Source: an uncultured Verrucomicrobiota bacterium
GTDB lineage: Bacteria > Verrucomicrobiota > Verrucomicrobiia > Opitutales > Opitutaceae
DNA length: 64,000 bases
NCBI GenBank assembly: GCA_903869675.1
Contig: CAIQAB010000015.1
Location: forward strand, 115,067-179,066
Reading direction: 5' to 3'
Shown: one piece after another, positions 53,934 to 63,617 of the stretch
Layout of the letters: each line of letters starts with the position of its first letter
Numbering within the stretch: the first letter of the stretch is position 1
Notes under the pieces: model-generated
The model's input: only the letters and a program-made list of their open reading frames with translations
What the model was told of the DNA's origin: nothing
Database searches by the model: none
Program-made: the position numbers and the translations under genes

Positions 53934-54181
53934 AACACTTTTAAATTAGAAAGTTTTTAAAACAGACGATTCCCGGCGCTTTGCGAATCGAGGCACTATG
54001 TAAATCATAAAAATAATAGTTGCCAGATAATGAATTAATATATTCATTTGTCTTATCGTTAGCGAAACGTTAGATGACAGGAACTGGTGAGTCGTCAGAA
54101 GAGTTAGGCTCTAGTGATGATTTGAAACCCGATGGTCGGGAACGGACTGGCAGAGACGCGTGAGCGACGAAATCAAACATC
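53934..54181 (+). promoter_or_regulatory. AT-rich leader and promoter region of the RRM gene
   Basis: This 248-base gap is strikingly AT-rich in its first half against a GC-rich genome. It holds a perfect 7-bp palindrome AATGAAT/ATTCATT around TAATAT at 54029-54048. A weak promoter candidate is TTGTCT (54048) with TAGATG (54071) at 17-base spacing. If right, the transcript would have a leader of about 100 bases, as many cold-induced RNA-binding protein genes do. No small gene is seen. Confidence 0.35.
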
Positions 54182-54574
54182 ATGAGCAACTCCAAACTGT
54201 ATGTCGGCAACATGTCCTTCAAGACCTCCGAGGACGAGCTTCGCTCGGCCTTCGGCCAATTCGGTTCCGTGACCGACGTTTACGTCGCCATGGACAAGAT
54301 GACCGGTCGTCCCCGCGGCTTCGCCTTCGTCACCATGGGCACCGATGAAGAGGCCAAGTTGGCCGCTGAGAAGATGAACGGCGCCGACCTCGGTGGTCGC
54401 GCCCTCACTGTCAACGAGGCCCGTCCCAAGGAAGAGGGCGCTGGTCGCTCCTTCGGTGGTGGCGGCGGCGGCGGCGGCCGTGGCTTCGGTGGCGGTGGCG
54501 GCGGCCGTGGCTTCGGCGGCGGCGGCGGCCGTGGCGGCTTCGGCGGCGGCGATCGCGGCGATCGCCGTTATTGA
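54182..54574 (+). CDS. RRM-type RNA-binding protein with Gly-rich tail
   Basis: A single RNA recognition motif occupies residues 4-82, with RNP2 LYVGNMS and RNP1 RGFAFVTM. The last 45 residues are almost entirely Gly with Arg, Phe and a few Asp (RGG-like GGRGFGGGG). This design matches the cyanobacterial and verrucomicrobial Rbp proteins, several of which are cold-induced and bind RNA. It is monocistronic, with its own leader and terminator. Confidence 0.95.
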   Translation: MSNSKLYVGNMSFKTSEDELRSAFGQFGSVTDVYVAMDKMTGRPRGFAFVTMGTDEEAKLAAEKMNGADLGGRALTVNEARPKEEGAGRSFGGGGGGGGRGFGGGGGGRGFGGGGGRGGFGGGDRGDRRY

Positions 54575-54616
54575 TCCCTGCGCGCGCCTTTGGCACGCCC
54601 AGTCTGACTGTATTCC

Positions 54617-54650
54617 CGGCGCACCTCTTATGGTGCGCCGTTTTTATTTT
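54617..54650 (+). terminator. Intrinsic terminator of the RRM gene
   Basis: CGGCGCACC (54617-54625) pairs with GGTGCGCCG (54632-54640) over nine bases around a six-base loop. TTTTTATTTT follows. Confidence 0.92.
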
Positions 54651-54797
54651 ATAACTTATGCCTATAAGCCTGCAGTGTGCCGGTCATCAAAGGACCCGCG
54701 ACGACTCCGCCCAATAAGTTTCCCTGTTCAGCTTGGAGCGTCCTCCTGCACTTACGCCAAATGGATCACTGAGCTGGCGCTATCTGCAATAAGTGAA

Positions 54798-55907
54798 CTA
54801 CCAGTTTTCAACCGGGCCTTTGGGAACAGGGATAAAATCGCGTTCCAGCAGCGGGTCATTCGCATCTCGCATGAAGGAAGCAACCAGGGGATCGGGCTGA
54901 AATTTCGGCAGTAACTCCCCGCGTTCGTCGCAGAAGCGGGCGCGCCAAGTGGTGTAGTCGGCGACGCAACGCTCGAAATCGGTGCGGGAGGAGATGCTAA
55001 GAATCGCTTGCTTAAAGGGCTTTGCGGGACCGAAGCGGCGCGCATACCAAGGGGCCACGCGGCGGAAAAGACGGGCTCCGTGCTCCTCGCCGTAGAACTC
55101 GAGGTAGCGCTCGAAGTGGATGCGCAGCACCCGAATGCGCTCCGGAAAATCGGGTTCTGGCAGGAGTTCCCCAGTGCGTAGGAGGTGGTCGGTGCGCCGG
55201 AAAATCCAAGGGTCGTAGAACGCCCCTCGACCTATGCTGACCCCCGCGCAGCCGGTCTCGTTCAGCATGTGGCGCGCGGCGTCGGGCGTGGTGACGTCGC
55301 CGTTGCCGATAATGGGGATGTGCTTGACCGCCTCAACGACGCCACGGATGCCGGCGAGATTTACCCGCCCGGCGAAGCCCTGCGCACGGGTGCGACCGTG
55401 CACAAAGACGGCGGCGACGCCGGCATCTTCAAGAACGCGGGCCAAGTCTGGAGCGGTGAGATTCTGATCATCCCAACCGAGGCGCATCTTGGCGGTTACG
55501 GGGATTTTCACGGCCGAGATCATGCCGCGGACGAGGGCGGCGGTCTTATCCAACTCGGTCATCATGGCGGAACCGCCTCCGATCTTGACCACTTTTTTTA
55601 CCGGGCAGCCCATGTTGATATCGACGGCGTCGGCGCCGAGTTCCTGGCAGATTACGGCGGCGTCCCGCATCTCCTCGGGCACCGCGCCGAAGAGCTGGAT
55701 CGCCCAGGGGCGATCGCCCGGCGCGGAGGCGACTAATCTAAGTGCGCCCGGGCTGCGCTCAATCAGGGAGCGGGCGTTTACCAAATCAGTCGTCGCAAAG
55801 CCCAGGCCGCCGAGCTCGCGCACGGTCAGTCGCATGGGCAGGTTTGTGTATCCGGCTAGCGGTGACAGAAAGAGATTGGATGCGAGATTGAGCGGACCTA
55901 GGCGCAT
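54798..55907 (-). CDS. dus: tRNA-dihydrouridine synthase
   Basis: This FMN enzyme reduces uridines in tRNA D-loops. The N-terminal LSPLAGYTNLPMR, catalytic Cys in NMGCPVKKVVKIGGGSAMM, VFVHGRTRAQGF, IPIIGNGDV and GVSIGRGA are family hallmarks. The length of about 369 residues is in the upper range. The ATG at 55907 starts the conserved MRLGPLNLASN segment; the upstream frame is low complexity. Which U it targets is unclear. Confidence 0.92.
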   Translation of the reverse strand: MRLGPLNLASNLFLSPLAGYTNLPMRLTVRELGGLGFATTDLVNARSLIERSPGALRLVASAPGDRPWAIQLFGAVPEEMRDAAVICQELGADAVDINMGCPVKKVVKIGGGSAMMTELDKTAALVRGMISAVKIPVTAKMRLGWDDQNLTAPDLARVLEDAGVAAVFVHGRTRAQGFAGRVNLAGIRGVVEAVKHIPIIGNGDVTTPDAARHMLNETGCAGVSIGRGAFYDPWIFRRTDHLLRTGELLPEPDFPERIRVLRIHFERYLEFYGEEHGARLFRRVAPWYARRFGPAKPFKQAILSISSRTDFERCVADYTTWRARFCDERGELLPKFQPDPLVASFMRDANDPLLERDFIPVPKGPVENW

Positions 55908-55997
55908 GCGAGGGATGCAAGCGAAACGCGGCCTGGGCGGGCGGGCAAGCGCGGCGGGCTGGGTTGCTTCGGGCGTGCGAACGCCCACGGTTGGTTC

Positions 55998-56423
55998 ATG
56001 CCAGTGAATAACGGACCGGTCCTGCTCTATGATGGGGAATGCGGGCTTTGCCGCGCCGCAGTGCGGAGGCTGGCAAGGGCGGACCGGAGGGCGGCGCTAC
56101 GTTATGCTCCTTTGCAGGGCGTTTTCGCGCAGGCGGCGTTGCGGCGGTGCGGGCTGCCTACGGGGGATTTCGAGAGTCTGGTTTTCTTGCGGGAAGCGGG
56201 GGGGAAGGAATTTCATTTGCGCGTCGCTGGGGTGATTTCGGCGTTGGCGTGTCTCGGCGGAGGATGGCGGTTCGCCTCGCAGGTGCTGGCGGTGGTCCCT
56301 TTGGCGTGGAGCGATGTGGTTTACCGAGGCGTGGCGAGGCTACGCCACCGGATTTGGGGACGGGTGGAGTATCGGGCAGGCGAACCGGCGGACCCGGCGA
56401 CGGCGGCGAGGTTTTTAACCTGA
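55998..56423 (+). CDS. DCC-family thiol-disulfide oxidoreductase-like protein (DUF393)
   Basis: The 141-residue protein begins with VLLYDGECGLCRAAVRRLARAD, the DCC motif from which the family takes its name. It continues with LRYAPLQGV, SLVFL and a C-terminal RHRIWGR. The CxxC pair resembles thioredoxin-fold oxidoreductases, but no activity is established. It is divergent from dus and stands alone. Confidence 0.88.
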   Translation: MPVNNGPVLLYDGECGLCRAAVRRLARADRRAALRYAPLQGVFAQAALRRCGLPTGDFESLVFLREAGGKEFHLRVAGVISALACLGGGWRFASQVLAVVPLAWSDVVYRGVARLRHRIWGRVEYRAGEPADPATAARFLT

Positions 56424-56436
56424 TCCGGGTATTCGC

Positions 56437-57615
56437 TCAACGCGCGGCGAGTGCGGCGGACATCCGGCGCAGGCATTCATCCAGGGTGGCGCGGGGGCAA
56501 CCGAAATTCAGACGAACGTGGGTGCCGCGCGGTGCTCCGAAATAATTGCCGTCGCTCAAGCCGACGCCGTGTGATTCGAAATGTGCAACCGGATCGGCGA
56601 GGCCGAGCGCGGACACGTCAAGCCAGGCGAGGTAGGTGGCCTCGACCGGGGCCGCGAGGCGAATCCCGGGTAACTCCCCGCCGCGGAGTGCATCAACCAG
56701 GCGATCGCGGTGGCCGCGCAGTGTCTCCAGCAGGCAGCGGCGCCAGGCCTCGCTGTCGCGGTAGGCGGCCTCGCAGGCGGCGAAACCGAGGGATGTCACC
56801 TCGGCGACGATTCCTTGGCTGGCGCGCAGGAAACGGGCGCGGAGGACCGGATCGGGTATAATGGCGAAGGAGGTGCCAAGACCGGGCACGTTGTAGGTTT
56901 TGCTCGGAGCCATCAGGGTGATGGTGCGCGCAGCGTGTTGCGGCGCCACCAGCGCGGTGGGCAGGTGGGGTAGCGAAGGGTCGAGAATGAGGTCGCAGTG
57001 AATCTCATCGGAGCAGAGCACGAGATCATGCCGGGCGCAGAATTCGGCCAGGCGGACGAGCTCTTCGCGGCGGAAGACCCTCGCGACCGGATTATGCGGA
57101 TTGCAGAGAAAAAAGAGGCGCGTGCGAGGAGTGACGGCGGCCTCGAGCGCGGGCCAGTCGATTTCCCAGCGCCCGTCGGCGATGCCAGTGGTTCCAGAAT
57201 GGAGCGCAAGCGGCACCGCGGTCGAGACGCGGCCGGAGTTCTTCGGCGCGGTTATGAACGGAGGATAGACCGGTGTGAGGCAGAGCACCTCTTCGCCGGC
57301 GGCGGCAAAAGCTTGGGCGGTGACGTTTAATCCGCAAACTAGGCCGGGCAGCCAGACAATCCAGGCGGGATCGATAGCCCAGCCGTAGCGGTTAGCACAG
57401 GCTACGACCACGGCGTCCACGGTGGATTTTACTGGCCGCGCGTAGCCGAAAATACCGTCGTCAACCCGGCGATGCAGGGCCTCGATAATGGCGGGCGGGG
57501 AGCGGAAATCCATGTCTGCGACCCACATCGGTAGAATGTCGCGGTCCGGGTATTTCTGCCACTTTTGCGAATCGGTGCCGAGGCGCGGGTGGACGGTGGT
57601 GAAGTCGAAGCTCAT
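56437..57615 (-). CDS. MalY/PatB-type cystathionine beta-lyase or aminotransferase
   Basis: The fold-type I PLP enzyme has LPMWVADMDFRSPPAI near the start, which is typical of the MalY/PatB group. It also has NPHNPVARVF, SDEIHCDLIL and the PLP lysine in APSKTYNVPGL. MalY-type proteins cleave cystathionine to homocysteine; some also regulate. Length is 392 residues. The ATG at 57615 puts FDFTTVHPRLGTDSQKW at the N-terminus, as in the family. Confidence 0.9.
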   Translation of the reverse strand: MSFDFTTVHPRLGTDSQKWQKYPDRDILPMWVADMDFRSPPAIIEALHRRVDDGIFGYARPVKSTVDAVVVACANRYGWAIDPAWIVWLPGLVCGLNVTAQAFAAAGEEVLCLTPVYPPFITAPKNSGRVSTAVPLALHSGTTGIADGRWEIDWPALEAAVTPRTRLFFLCNPHNPVARVFRREELVRLAEFCARHDLVLCSDEIHCDLILDPSLPHLPTALVAPQHAARTITLMAPSKTYNVPGLGTSFAIIPDPVLRARFLRASQGIVAEVTSLGFAACEAAYRDSEAWRRCLLETLRGHRDRLVDALRGGELPGIRLAAPVEATYLAWLDVSALGLADPVAHFESHGVGLSDGNYFGAPRGTHVRLNFGCPRATLDECLRRMSAALAAR

Positions 57616-57794
57616 GGGCTGGCGCGCACCTTGGCGGGCTGGGCGGTCTGGCGTCAACCGTGCCGACATCGATGTGGCGCCCGCCAATCGCATGATTCGG
57701 ACGACTTTTGGGCAGCGTGCGCAGGGTTGGCGCGGCGATTGACTCGGCAAAATGTGAGGCGCTAGTTCTGTGCTCCCTTTTCTCACTCTTTGCC

Positions 57795-59060
57795 ATGCGC
57801 TTAATCTACGTTCTTGGTGGTTTTTCCCCCGCTTTTTTATCTGCTGTTCTGCGTGGTCAGGACGCTTCGGCTGGCGCGGCGGCCGATGTGGCTACGCAAG
57901 TGGCTGCGGCGGTGGGTAGCGGTGCGGTCCATACCGCTTCGCCCGATTTGGTGGAGCATCTCGTTGACCTCCTGCTCGGGCTTTTCGGGGTTAAGTCTGC
58001 GGGCAACACCTGGCAGCACTGGGCCATAGCCGGCCTGATCACGGTGCTTTTTTATCTGCTGCGCAAAGTCGTCGCCAACGTCGTTTTCGGTTTCTTCAAG
58101 CGACTTACCGCACGCACCGAGACAACGCTCGACGACGAGTTGATCGCCGCCTGGCACAAGCCGGTCTCAGCCTTCATAGCGGTGGTCGGTGCAGTGGTGG
58201 CGATCAAGGTTCTTAAGCTCACGCCCGAGGCGGATAACGCGTTCCGTTATCTTAGCACCATCGCCTATGAGGTGGTCGCGCTTTGGTTTTCCATCAGCAG
58301 TGTATCGTGTGTTTTGGATCATCTCCAAGCAACGGCTAAGGCCAGAGGCGCGGCGGTCGCGGCTTTCATGCCGTGGATCAAAAAGACGGTCATCGCCTTG
58401 GTTCTCATTTTTGGTATTCTCATTGCGGCGCAATCGCTCGGGGCAGACGTGGGCGCCTTTCTCAAGGCCATGGGAATCGGCGGTCTGGCCTTTGCCCTCG
58501 CCGCTCAAGACACCCTGTCCAACGTTTTCGGATCAATCGTCGTCGCGGTCGATCAGCCTTTCCGCATCGGTGAGTTTGTGCAGATCGGCGCGCACCAAGG
58601 AACGGTGGAAGACATCGGTTTACGCTCGACGAAGCTCCGCACGCCGGGGCGCAGCCTTATCGCGATCCCGAACAAGACGGTAGCGGGTGAGGCTATTAAT
58701 AACTTCAGCCGCATGCCGCAGCGCCGGGTGGACCAAACCATCGGGCTCACCTACTCGGCCAAATCCACCCAAGTGGAGGGGCTCCTTGGGGAGATTCGTA
58801 GTCTTCTCAAAAATGACCACGAGGTGCATCAGGATTTCATTGCGGTAAATTTCCTCAACTACGGCGCCTTTTCGCTGGATGTGCAGATCATCTATTTCAC
58901 CTCCTCGCCCGACCTCTTGAAGTGTTTCGCGACGAGAGAGCGTATCAACTTGGCTGTCATGCGCCTAGTCGAGTCGCACGGCCTGCGATTCGCTTATCCG
59001 ACGCAGACCATCGAGCTTTCCGGTGACGTAGCTGAGCGTCTGGTGGGAGCGAAAAAATAA
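57795..59060 (+). CDS. MscS-family mechanosensitive channel
   Basis: The protein has a signal-like N-terminus and several membrane helices. The pore helix GIGGLAFALAAQDTLSNVFGS has the Gly/Ala-rich face of MscS TM3. The beta domain follows (FRIGEFVQIGAHQGTVEDIGLRSTKLRT, IPNKTVAGEAINNFSR) and then a C-terminal alpha/beta domain. Such channels release solutes under hypo-osmotic shock. Length is 421 residues. The gene is convergent with the COG0523 gene. Confidence 0.92.
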   Translation: MRLIYVLGGFSPAFLSAVLRGQDASAGAAADVATQVAAAVGSGAVHTASPDLVEHLVDLLLGLFGVKSAGNTWQHWAIAGLITVLFYLLRKVVANVVFGFFKRLTARTETTLDDELIAAWHKPVSAFIAVVGAVVAIKVLKLTPEADNAFRYLSTIAYEVVALWFSISSVSCVLDHLQATAKARGAAVAAFMPWIKKTVIALVLIFGILIAAQSLGADVGAFLKAMGIGGLAFALAAQDTLSNVFGSIVVAVDQPFRIGEFVQIGAHQGTVEDIGLRSTKLRTPGRSLIAIPNKTVAGEAINNFSRMPQRRVDQTIGLTYSAKSTQVEGLLGEIRSLLKNDHEVHQDFIAVNFLNYGAFSLDVQIIYFTSSPDLLKCFATRERINLAVMRLVESHGLRFAYPTQTIELSGDVAERLVGAKK

Positions 59061-59102
59061 CCTGGCTCGGAAGTCTTTAGTTCTGGCCGCGTTGCCCGGT
59101 CA

Positions 59103-60539
59103 TCATGCCAAACAGGCCTTGAAGGCTGCGTTCAGAGCGGATCGATCCAGGTTCTTGCCGATAAAAACCAGGGTGTTTTCACGCGCGTCCTTGCCCCAGG
59201 GGCGGTCGAACTTGGCATCGAAGAGCATGTGCACGCCTTGGAAGACAAGGCGGTTGGGCGACCCTTTTACTGCGAGCACGCCCTTGCTGCGGTAGATGTC
59301 GTTGCCCTTGTCCTTGAGGAGCTGGCCGATCCAGTCGTTGAGTTTTTTTCCGTCGAGGTCACCGGCATGGCGGATGCCCACGCTGGTGACGTCCGAATCG
59401 TGGGAATGAGTGTGTTCGTAATCCTGCTGCCAACCGGGGCGGGCGGTCTCGCCCATCACGTGGATGTGCAGCGGGTGGTGGCCGCAGGCCTCGACTACGA
59501 GGTAAAATCCGGGTGCGGCGATGGGGAGAGGGAAATGGGCGTGGCCGTGCTCGCCGAGGTGGAGGCGGTGGAGGGTAGCGCCGGGCGCGATGCCTTCGCC
59601 GGGGCGCACGTTATTTTCCCAGTCGGCGAAGACTAGAACGGCGGCGTCACGCGCGGCGGCGAGATCGGCAGGGCCCAAGGATTTTACGGGCAGGATCGCG
59701 ATATCCAGTGTGCCGTCCGGGCCATGGTGGTGGTGGGCATGGTCGTGATTATGATCGTGGCCGTGATCGTGACCGCAGCAGTCGTCATGGGCGTGACCGA
59801 TCACGAGTTCATGGGTGCCCGCGGGGAGGGCGTAGGCGCCGGCCCATTCAAAAGGGTAGGAGGGCGCGAGGAAGGCCGGGTCGAGCTCGGTGGCGCGGGA
59901 GAGATTGAAGCCGCCGACGTTCAGGATGCGGTCGAGGGGCACGTTGGCGTTGGTCGCGCGCAGAAGGCGGGCGGCGCCGTTCATGCGCCGCACGCGGGCC
60001 TCGAGGGCGTCGAGCTCGACCGAGGTGGCGAGATCGGATTTGTTGAGGATGAGCACATCGGCAAAGCCGATCTGCTTTTTCACTTCGGGCGAGGTATCGA
60101 GGTGCTGGAGCACGTGGCGGGCATCGACCACGGTGACGATGGCGTCGAGGCGGAAGGCGGTCTTCATCTCGTCGTCGGTGAAAAAAGTTTGCGCGACGGG
60201 GCCGGGGTCGGCGAGGCCGGTGGTCTCGATAAGGATACCGTCGAGGCGATCCTTGCGCTTCATCAGGCGGCCGAGGATGCGGAGGAGGTCGCCTCGCACG
60301 GAGCAGCAGATGCAGCCGTTGTTCATCTCGAAGATCTCCTCTTCGGACTGGATCACAAGCTGGTTGTCCACGCCGACTTCCCCGAACTCGTTTTCGATGA
60401 CCGCCAGTTTCTTGCCGTGATTTTCGGTGAGGATGCGGTTGAGCAGGGTCGTTTTTCCGGCGCCGAGGAAGCCGGTCAGGACGGTGACTGGGATGGGTGT
60501 GGTGACGGCGGGAGTAGGCGTGGCGGCGGGGGCTGACAT
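59103..60539 (-). CDS. COG0523 (CobW/ZNG) GTPase, putative metal chaperone
   Basis: The N-terminal G domain has the P-loop GFLGAGKTT, the metal-binding CxCC in [25 protein letters not shown] and LNKSDLA. A His/Asp-rich loop follows near residues 250-275 ([17 protein letters not shown]). The CobW C-terminal domain is also present, with an unusual His-rich insertion ([13 protein letters not shown]). Members insert Zn, Co or Fe into client proteins. No zur site or metal transporter was seen nearby. The ATG at 60539 is chosen; another ATG lies at 60560. Confidence 0.9.
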   Translation of the reverse strand: MSAPAATPTPAVTTPIPVTVLTGFLGAGKTTLLNRILTENHGKKLAVIENEFGEVGVDNQLVIQSEEEIFEMNNGCICCSVRGDLLRILGRLMKRKDRLDGILIETTGLADPGPVAQTFFTDDEMKTAFRLDAIVTVVDARHVLQHLDTSPEVKKQIGFADVLILNKSDLATSVELDALEARVRRMNGAARLLRATNANVPLDRILNVGGFNLSRATELDPAFLAPSYPFEWAGAYALPAGTHELVIGHAHDDCCGHDHGHDHNHDHAHHHHGPDGTLDIAILPVKSLGPADLAAARDAAVLVFADWENNVRPGEGIAPGATLHRLHLGEHGHAHFPLPIAAPGFYLVVEACGHHPLHIHVMGETARPGWQQDYEHTHSHDSDVTSVGIRHAGDLDGKKLNDWIGQLLKDKGNDIYRSKGVLAVKGSPNRLVFQGVHMLFDAKFDRPWGKDARENTLVFIGKNLDRSALNAAFKACLA

Positions 60540-60603
60540 GTTTGTTAACAAAAGAGGCATGGCCGGTCGGGTCGCAAGGCGGGACGCAAGCCCGGGCGGA
60601 AGA

Positions 60604-60638
60604 TAAAAAAGCCCGATCCGCGCGAGGGCGGATCGGGC
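60604..60638 (-). terminator. Intrinsic terminator of transaldolase
   Basis: GCCCGATCCGC (60611-60621) and GCGGATCGGGC (60628-60638) form a perfect 11-pair stem with a six-base loop. On the minus strand TTTTTTA follows. It lies 34 bases after the tal stop. Confidence 0.92.
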
Positions 60639-60672
60639 CAAGGAGACGCGGACGGCGTCAGGTGTGGTGTGC

Positions 60673-61620
60673 TCAACCGCGTTTGGCGGCGATGAGCTGT
60701 TCGAGCTTAACGATATCGGCGCTGAAGAGGCGGATGCCCTCGGCGGTTTTTTCGGTGGCGAGGGCGTCCTCGTTCAAAGCGAAGCGGAAGGCTTTTTCGT
60801 CGAGGCTGACCTTCTTCAAATCAGCCGAGGCGGCGCAGACGGGGTCTAGCTTGCGGACGACCAGATCGGTGCTCGCGGCGAGTTCGGCAAGGAGGGTTGG
60901 TGCGATGGTGAGCAGGTCGCAGCCGGCGAGTTCAAGGACCTCGCCCTTGTTGCGGAAGGAGGCGCCCATGACCTCGGTCTTGTAGCCGAACTTCTTATAG
61001 TAGGTATAGATCTGGGTGACGGAGATGACGCCAGGGTCCTTGGCGCCGACGAAATCGCCGGCCGGGTTCTTGGCCTTGTGCCAATCGAGGATGCGGCCAA
61101 CGAACGGACTGATCAGGGTGATGCCGGCCTCGGCGCAGGCCACGGCCTGGGCGAAGGAAAAGAGGAGGGTCAGGTTGCAGTGGATACCTTCTTTCTCTAG
61201 GATCTCGGCCGCCTTGATGCCTTCCCAGGTGGAGGCGATTTTGATCAGGACGCGGTCACGGGAAATGCCTGCCTTTTCGTAGAGGGCGATGATTTCGCGG
61301 GCTTTAGCCAAGGTGCCGGTGGTGTCGAAGGACAGCCGGGCGTCGACTTCAGAGGACACGCGGCCGGGGACGATCTTCAGGATTTCGAGACCGAACACGA
61401 CGAGCAGGCGGTCGATCACCTGATCGAGGCGGGCGGATGCGCCGGCGTCGGCGATGGCCTTGTCCAGCAGGGCCGCGTATTCGGGCATAGCGGCGGCCTT
61501 GAGGATCAGAGAAGGGTTGGTCGTGGCGTCGCGGGGGGCATAGGCCTTCATGCTTTGGAAGTCGCCGGTATCGGCGACCACGACGGTAAGGGCTTTGAGT
61601 TGGTCGAGTTGGGTGGACAT
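60673..61620 (-). CDS. tal: Transaldolase (TalB type)
   Basis: This pentose-phosphate enzyme moves a dihydroxyacetone unit by a Schiff base. The lysine is in [39 protein letters not shown] and [33 protein letters not shown] are hallmarks of the long TalB/TalA group. Length is 315 residues. The ATG at 61620 starts STQLDQLK, the family start; the upstream frame is unrelated. It is followed by its own terminator. Confidence 0.95.
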   Translation of the reverse strand: MSTQLDQLKALTVVVADTGDFQSMKAYAPRDATTNPSLILKAAAMPEYAALLDKAIADAGASARLDQVIDRLLVVFGLEILKIVPGRVSSEVDARLSFDTTGTLAKAREIIALYEKAGISRDRVLIKIASTWEGIKAAEILEKEGIHCNLTLLFSFAQAVACAEAGITLISPFVGRILDWHKAKNPAGDFVGAKDPGVISVTQIYTYYKKFGYKTEVMGASFRNKGEVLELAGCDLLTIAPTLLAELAASTDLVVRKLDPVCAASADLKKVSLDEKAFRFALNEDALATEKTAEGIRLFSADIVKLEQLIAAKRG

Positions 61621-61742
61621 GGGAAGGGGGTGGGTATGAGAACTAAGGGGATTCGTGAGCGCGAGTCGAGCCGGAGGGTGGACGCGGCTGGACGAAAACG
61701 ACTGGGCTGAGGCGGCCTGGTGCGGATACAGGACGTGTCGGT

Positions 61743-63158
61743 TTACTGCGAAACCAAGCGGGCAGCCAGCCAACTGATCGCCTGGGCTTCATTGGCGAAG
61801 GCGCCGTCAATCTGGGCTTCGAAGGCGAGGTCGAGCAGGCGTTTGAATTCGGGGCCGGGGGCGAGGCCGGCGGCGATTAGATGGCGGCCGAGCAGCACTG
61901 GGCGAGGGGCGGCGGTCGCGAGGTCGAGGGCGTTGGCGCGGGCGAGCAGGCGGTCGATGAGAGCGCGGGTCTCGGGTGATTGGAGGGGGGGGCGGCCGGC
62001 GTTATCGGCGCGCATCACGGTGGCAAGTTCGGCCAGGGTGGATGGGTGGAGTCGGCGGGCGAGGCGGCGGATGGCGTTTGGGCCGAGGCCATCGGGGCCG
62101 CCGTGGTGGTGGACCATGTGGTTGGCCACAAGCGGGGTGATGGCGGGGGTGTGATCCAAGGGAGCGCCAATGCGAGTCAGGAAAGCCTCGGCGGGGGCTA
62201 CGCCGGCGGGTTCGTGGCCTGGACTCACCCAGCGGAGGCGGCCGGAGTCGACGGGTTTTTCTTCTAAGCGGGTGCAGGCGGGTTTGCCGGCGTCGTGGAG
62301 CAGCACGGCGAACATCAGCAGGCGGCGGCGGCGAGCGTCCGCGTTTAGCCAATCCGGATCGCGGGCGAGAGCGTCACAGGCGTGGGCGGTGTGGGTGAAT
62401 ACATCGCCCTCGGGGTGCCATTCCGGGTCTTGGGGACAGCCTGAGAGGGCAGCTAATTCGGGGAAATGGCTTAGCCAGCGGGTCTCGATGAGCACGCGGA
62501 GACCGGCGGAGGGGCGGCCGAAGGGTGGAGCGGACTTTTCGGCCCACTTGGCCCACTCGTGCCAGACGCGCTCGACGGGCAGTTCATGGTAGGTCGGCGC
62601 GATGGCACGGCACAGCTCGGCGGTGGCGGGATCAAGCGTGAGGTCGAAGCGACCGGCGAGTTGCAGGGCGCGCAAGACACGAAGCGGATCCTCGGCAAAC
62701 GCCGGGCTGGTGTGACGGAGGCGACGGGCGCGAAGGTCGGACTCGCCTCCGTAGGGATCTATGAGGCAGGCGGCACAGGGGTCCCAGGCGATTGCGTTGA
62801 CAGTGAAATCGCGGCGGGCGGCGGCTCCGGCGTCGTCAAGCAGCGGGTCAGGCGCAACGGCGAACCCGCGGTGGCCGGCGCCGGTCTTGGATTCGCGGCG
62901 GGGAAGGGAGATGTCGTATTCGACGCCGGAGGAGAGACGCAGCTTTATCACGCCAAAGCTGCGGCCGACGACATCGGTGGCGCCGAGCGGGGCGAGCACG
63001 CGGTGCAGGTCGGCGAAGGAGGCTCCGCCGACCTCGATATCGAGGTCTTTCGGTGCGAGGCCGAGCAGCCAGTCGCGCACGGCTCCGCCGACAATACGCG
63101 GGCGGCCCACGCGGCGCAGAGCGGAGAGGACCGGGGCAAGTTCGACGGGCAACTGCAT
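61743..63158 (-). CDS. CCA-adding-type tRNA nucleotidyltransferase with HD domain
   Basis: The class II nucleotidyltransferase head has [12 protein letters not shown], then KDLDIEVGG with the catalytic Asp pair, [13 protein letters not shown] and [18 protein letters not shown]-terminal HD domain follows (VLLHDAGK, then HDH-like ANHMVHHH), as in E. coli-type CCA enzymes. The tRNA-Thr gene here encodes its own CCA, so the role may be repair. ATG 63158 is preferred over TTG 63170. Confidence 0.9.
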   Translation of the reverse strand: MQLPVELAPVLSALRRVGRPRIVGGAVRDWLLGLAPKDLDIEVGGASFADLHRVLAPLGATDVVGRSFGVIKLRLSSGVEYDISLPRRESKTGAGHRGFAVAPDPLLDDAGAAARRDFTVNAIAWDPCAACLIDPYGGESDLRARRLRHTSPAFAEDPLRVLRALQLAGRFDLTLDPATAELCRAIAPTYHELPVERVWHEWAKWAEKSAPPFGRPSAGLRVLIETRWLSHFPELAALSGCPQDPEWHPEGDVFTHTAHACDALARDPDWLNADARRRRLLMFAVLLHDAGKPACTRLEEKPVDSGRLRWVSPGHEPAGVAPAEAFLTRIGAPLDHTPAITPLVANHMVHHHGGPDGLGPNAIRRLARRLHPSTLAELATVMRADNAGRPPLQSPETRALIDRLLARANALDLATAAPRPVLLGRHLIAAGLAPGPEFKRLLDLAFEAQIDGAFANEAQAISWLAARLVSQ

Positions 63159-63179
63159 GGGGCTGGGCAAAGCGGCAGT

Positions 63180-63605
63180 TTAGCGGGCGTCCGGATCGGA
63201 TGAATCGCCACGGAGGCGAAGCGCGAGCGTGAACAGGAGGGCCCAACCGGCCAGAAAAGCGAGGCCGCCGAGGGGCGTGAATGGGCCGACGAATCGTGGT
63301 CCGCCCAAGGCCAGGGTGTAGATGGATCCGGAGAAAAGCCATGCACCGAGTAACCACCAGCCAGAGATGCGATGCAGTGCGGGCGCTCGCGAGGGTTCGG
63401 CGGCGGACCAGACGAGGGTGGCAAGGGCGGCGATGGCGTGCGCGAGTTGGTAGTGCGCGGCGGTTTCCCATGCGTTCAACGTGCCTCGGGCGAGCAGGGT
63501 CGTTTTTAACGCATGCGCGCCCAAGGCCCCCAACAGGACGGCAGTGAAGCCAGTCAGAGCGGCGAATGCGATGAGGCGTGCGCGAGACTGAAGAAGGGCG
63601 GACAT
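63180..63605 (-). CDS. DUF423 membrane protein
   Basis: The 141-residue protein has four predicted membrane helices. It has the DUF423 hallmarks GALGAHALK, WETAAHYQLAHAIA, LLGAWLFSGSIYTLAL and FTPLGGLAFLAGW. Function is unknown. It lies 12 bases after the cobalamin adenosyltransferase gene and 21 bases before the nucleotidyltransferase gene, all on the minus strand. Confidence 0.92.
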   Translation of the reverse strand: MSALLQSRARLIAFAALTGFTAVLLGALGAHALKTTLLARGTLNAWETAAHYQLAHAIAALATLVWSAAEPSRAPALHRISGWWLLGAWLFSGSIYTLALGGPRFVGPFTPLGGLAFLAGWALLFTLALRLRGDSSDPDAR

Positions 63606-63617
63606 GGGGGAGCTATT

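Noticed and set aside
59724..60536. 270-codon open frame on the plus strand
   Set aside because: It mirrors the COG0523 gene; the long hydrophobic Val/Met run is the antisense of the His-rich loop.
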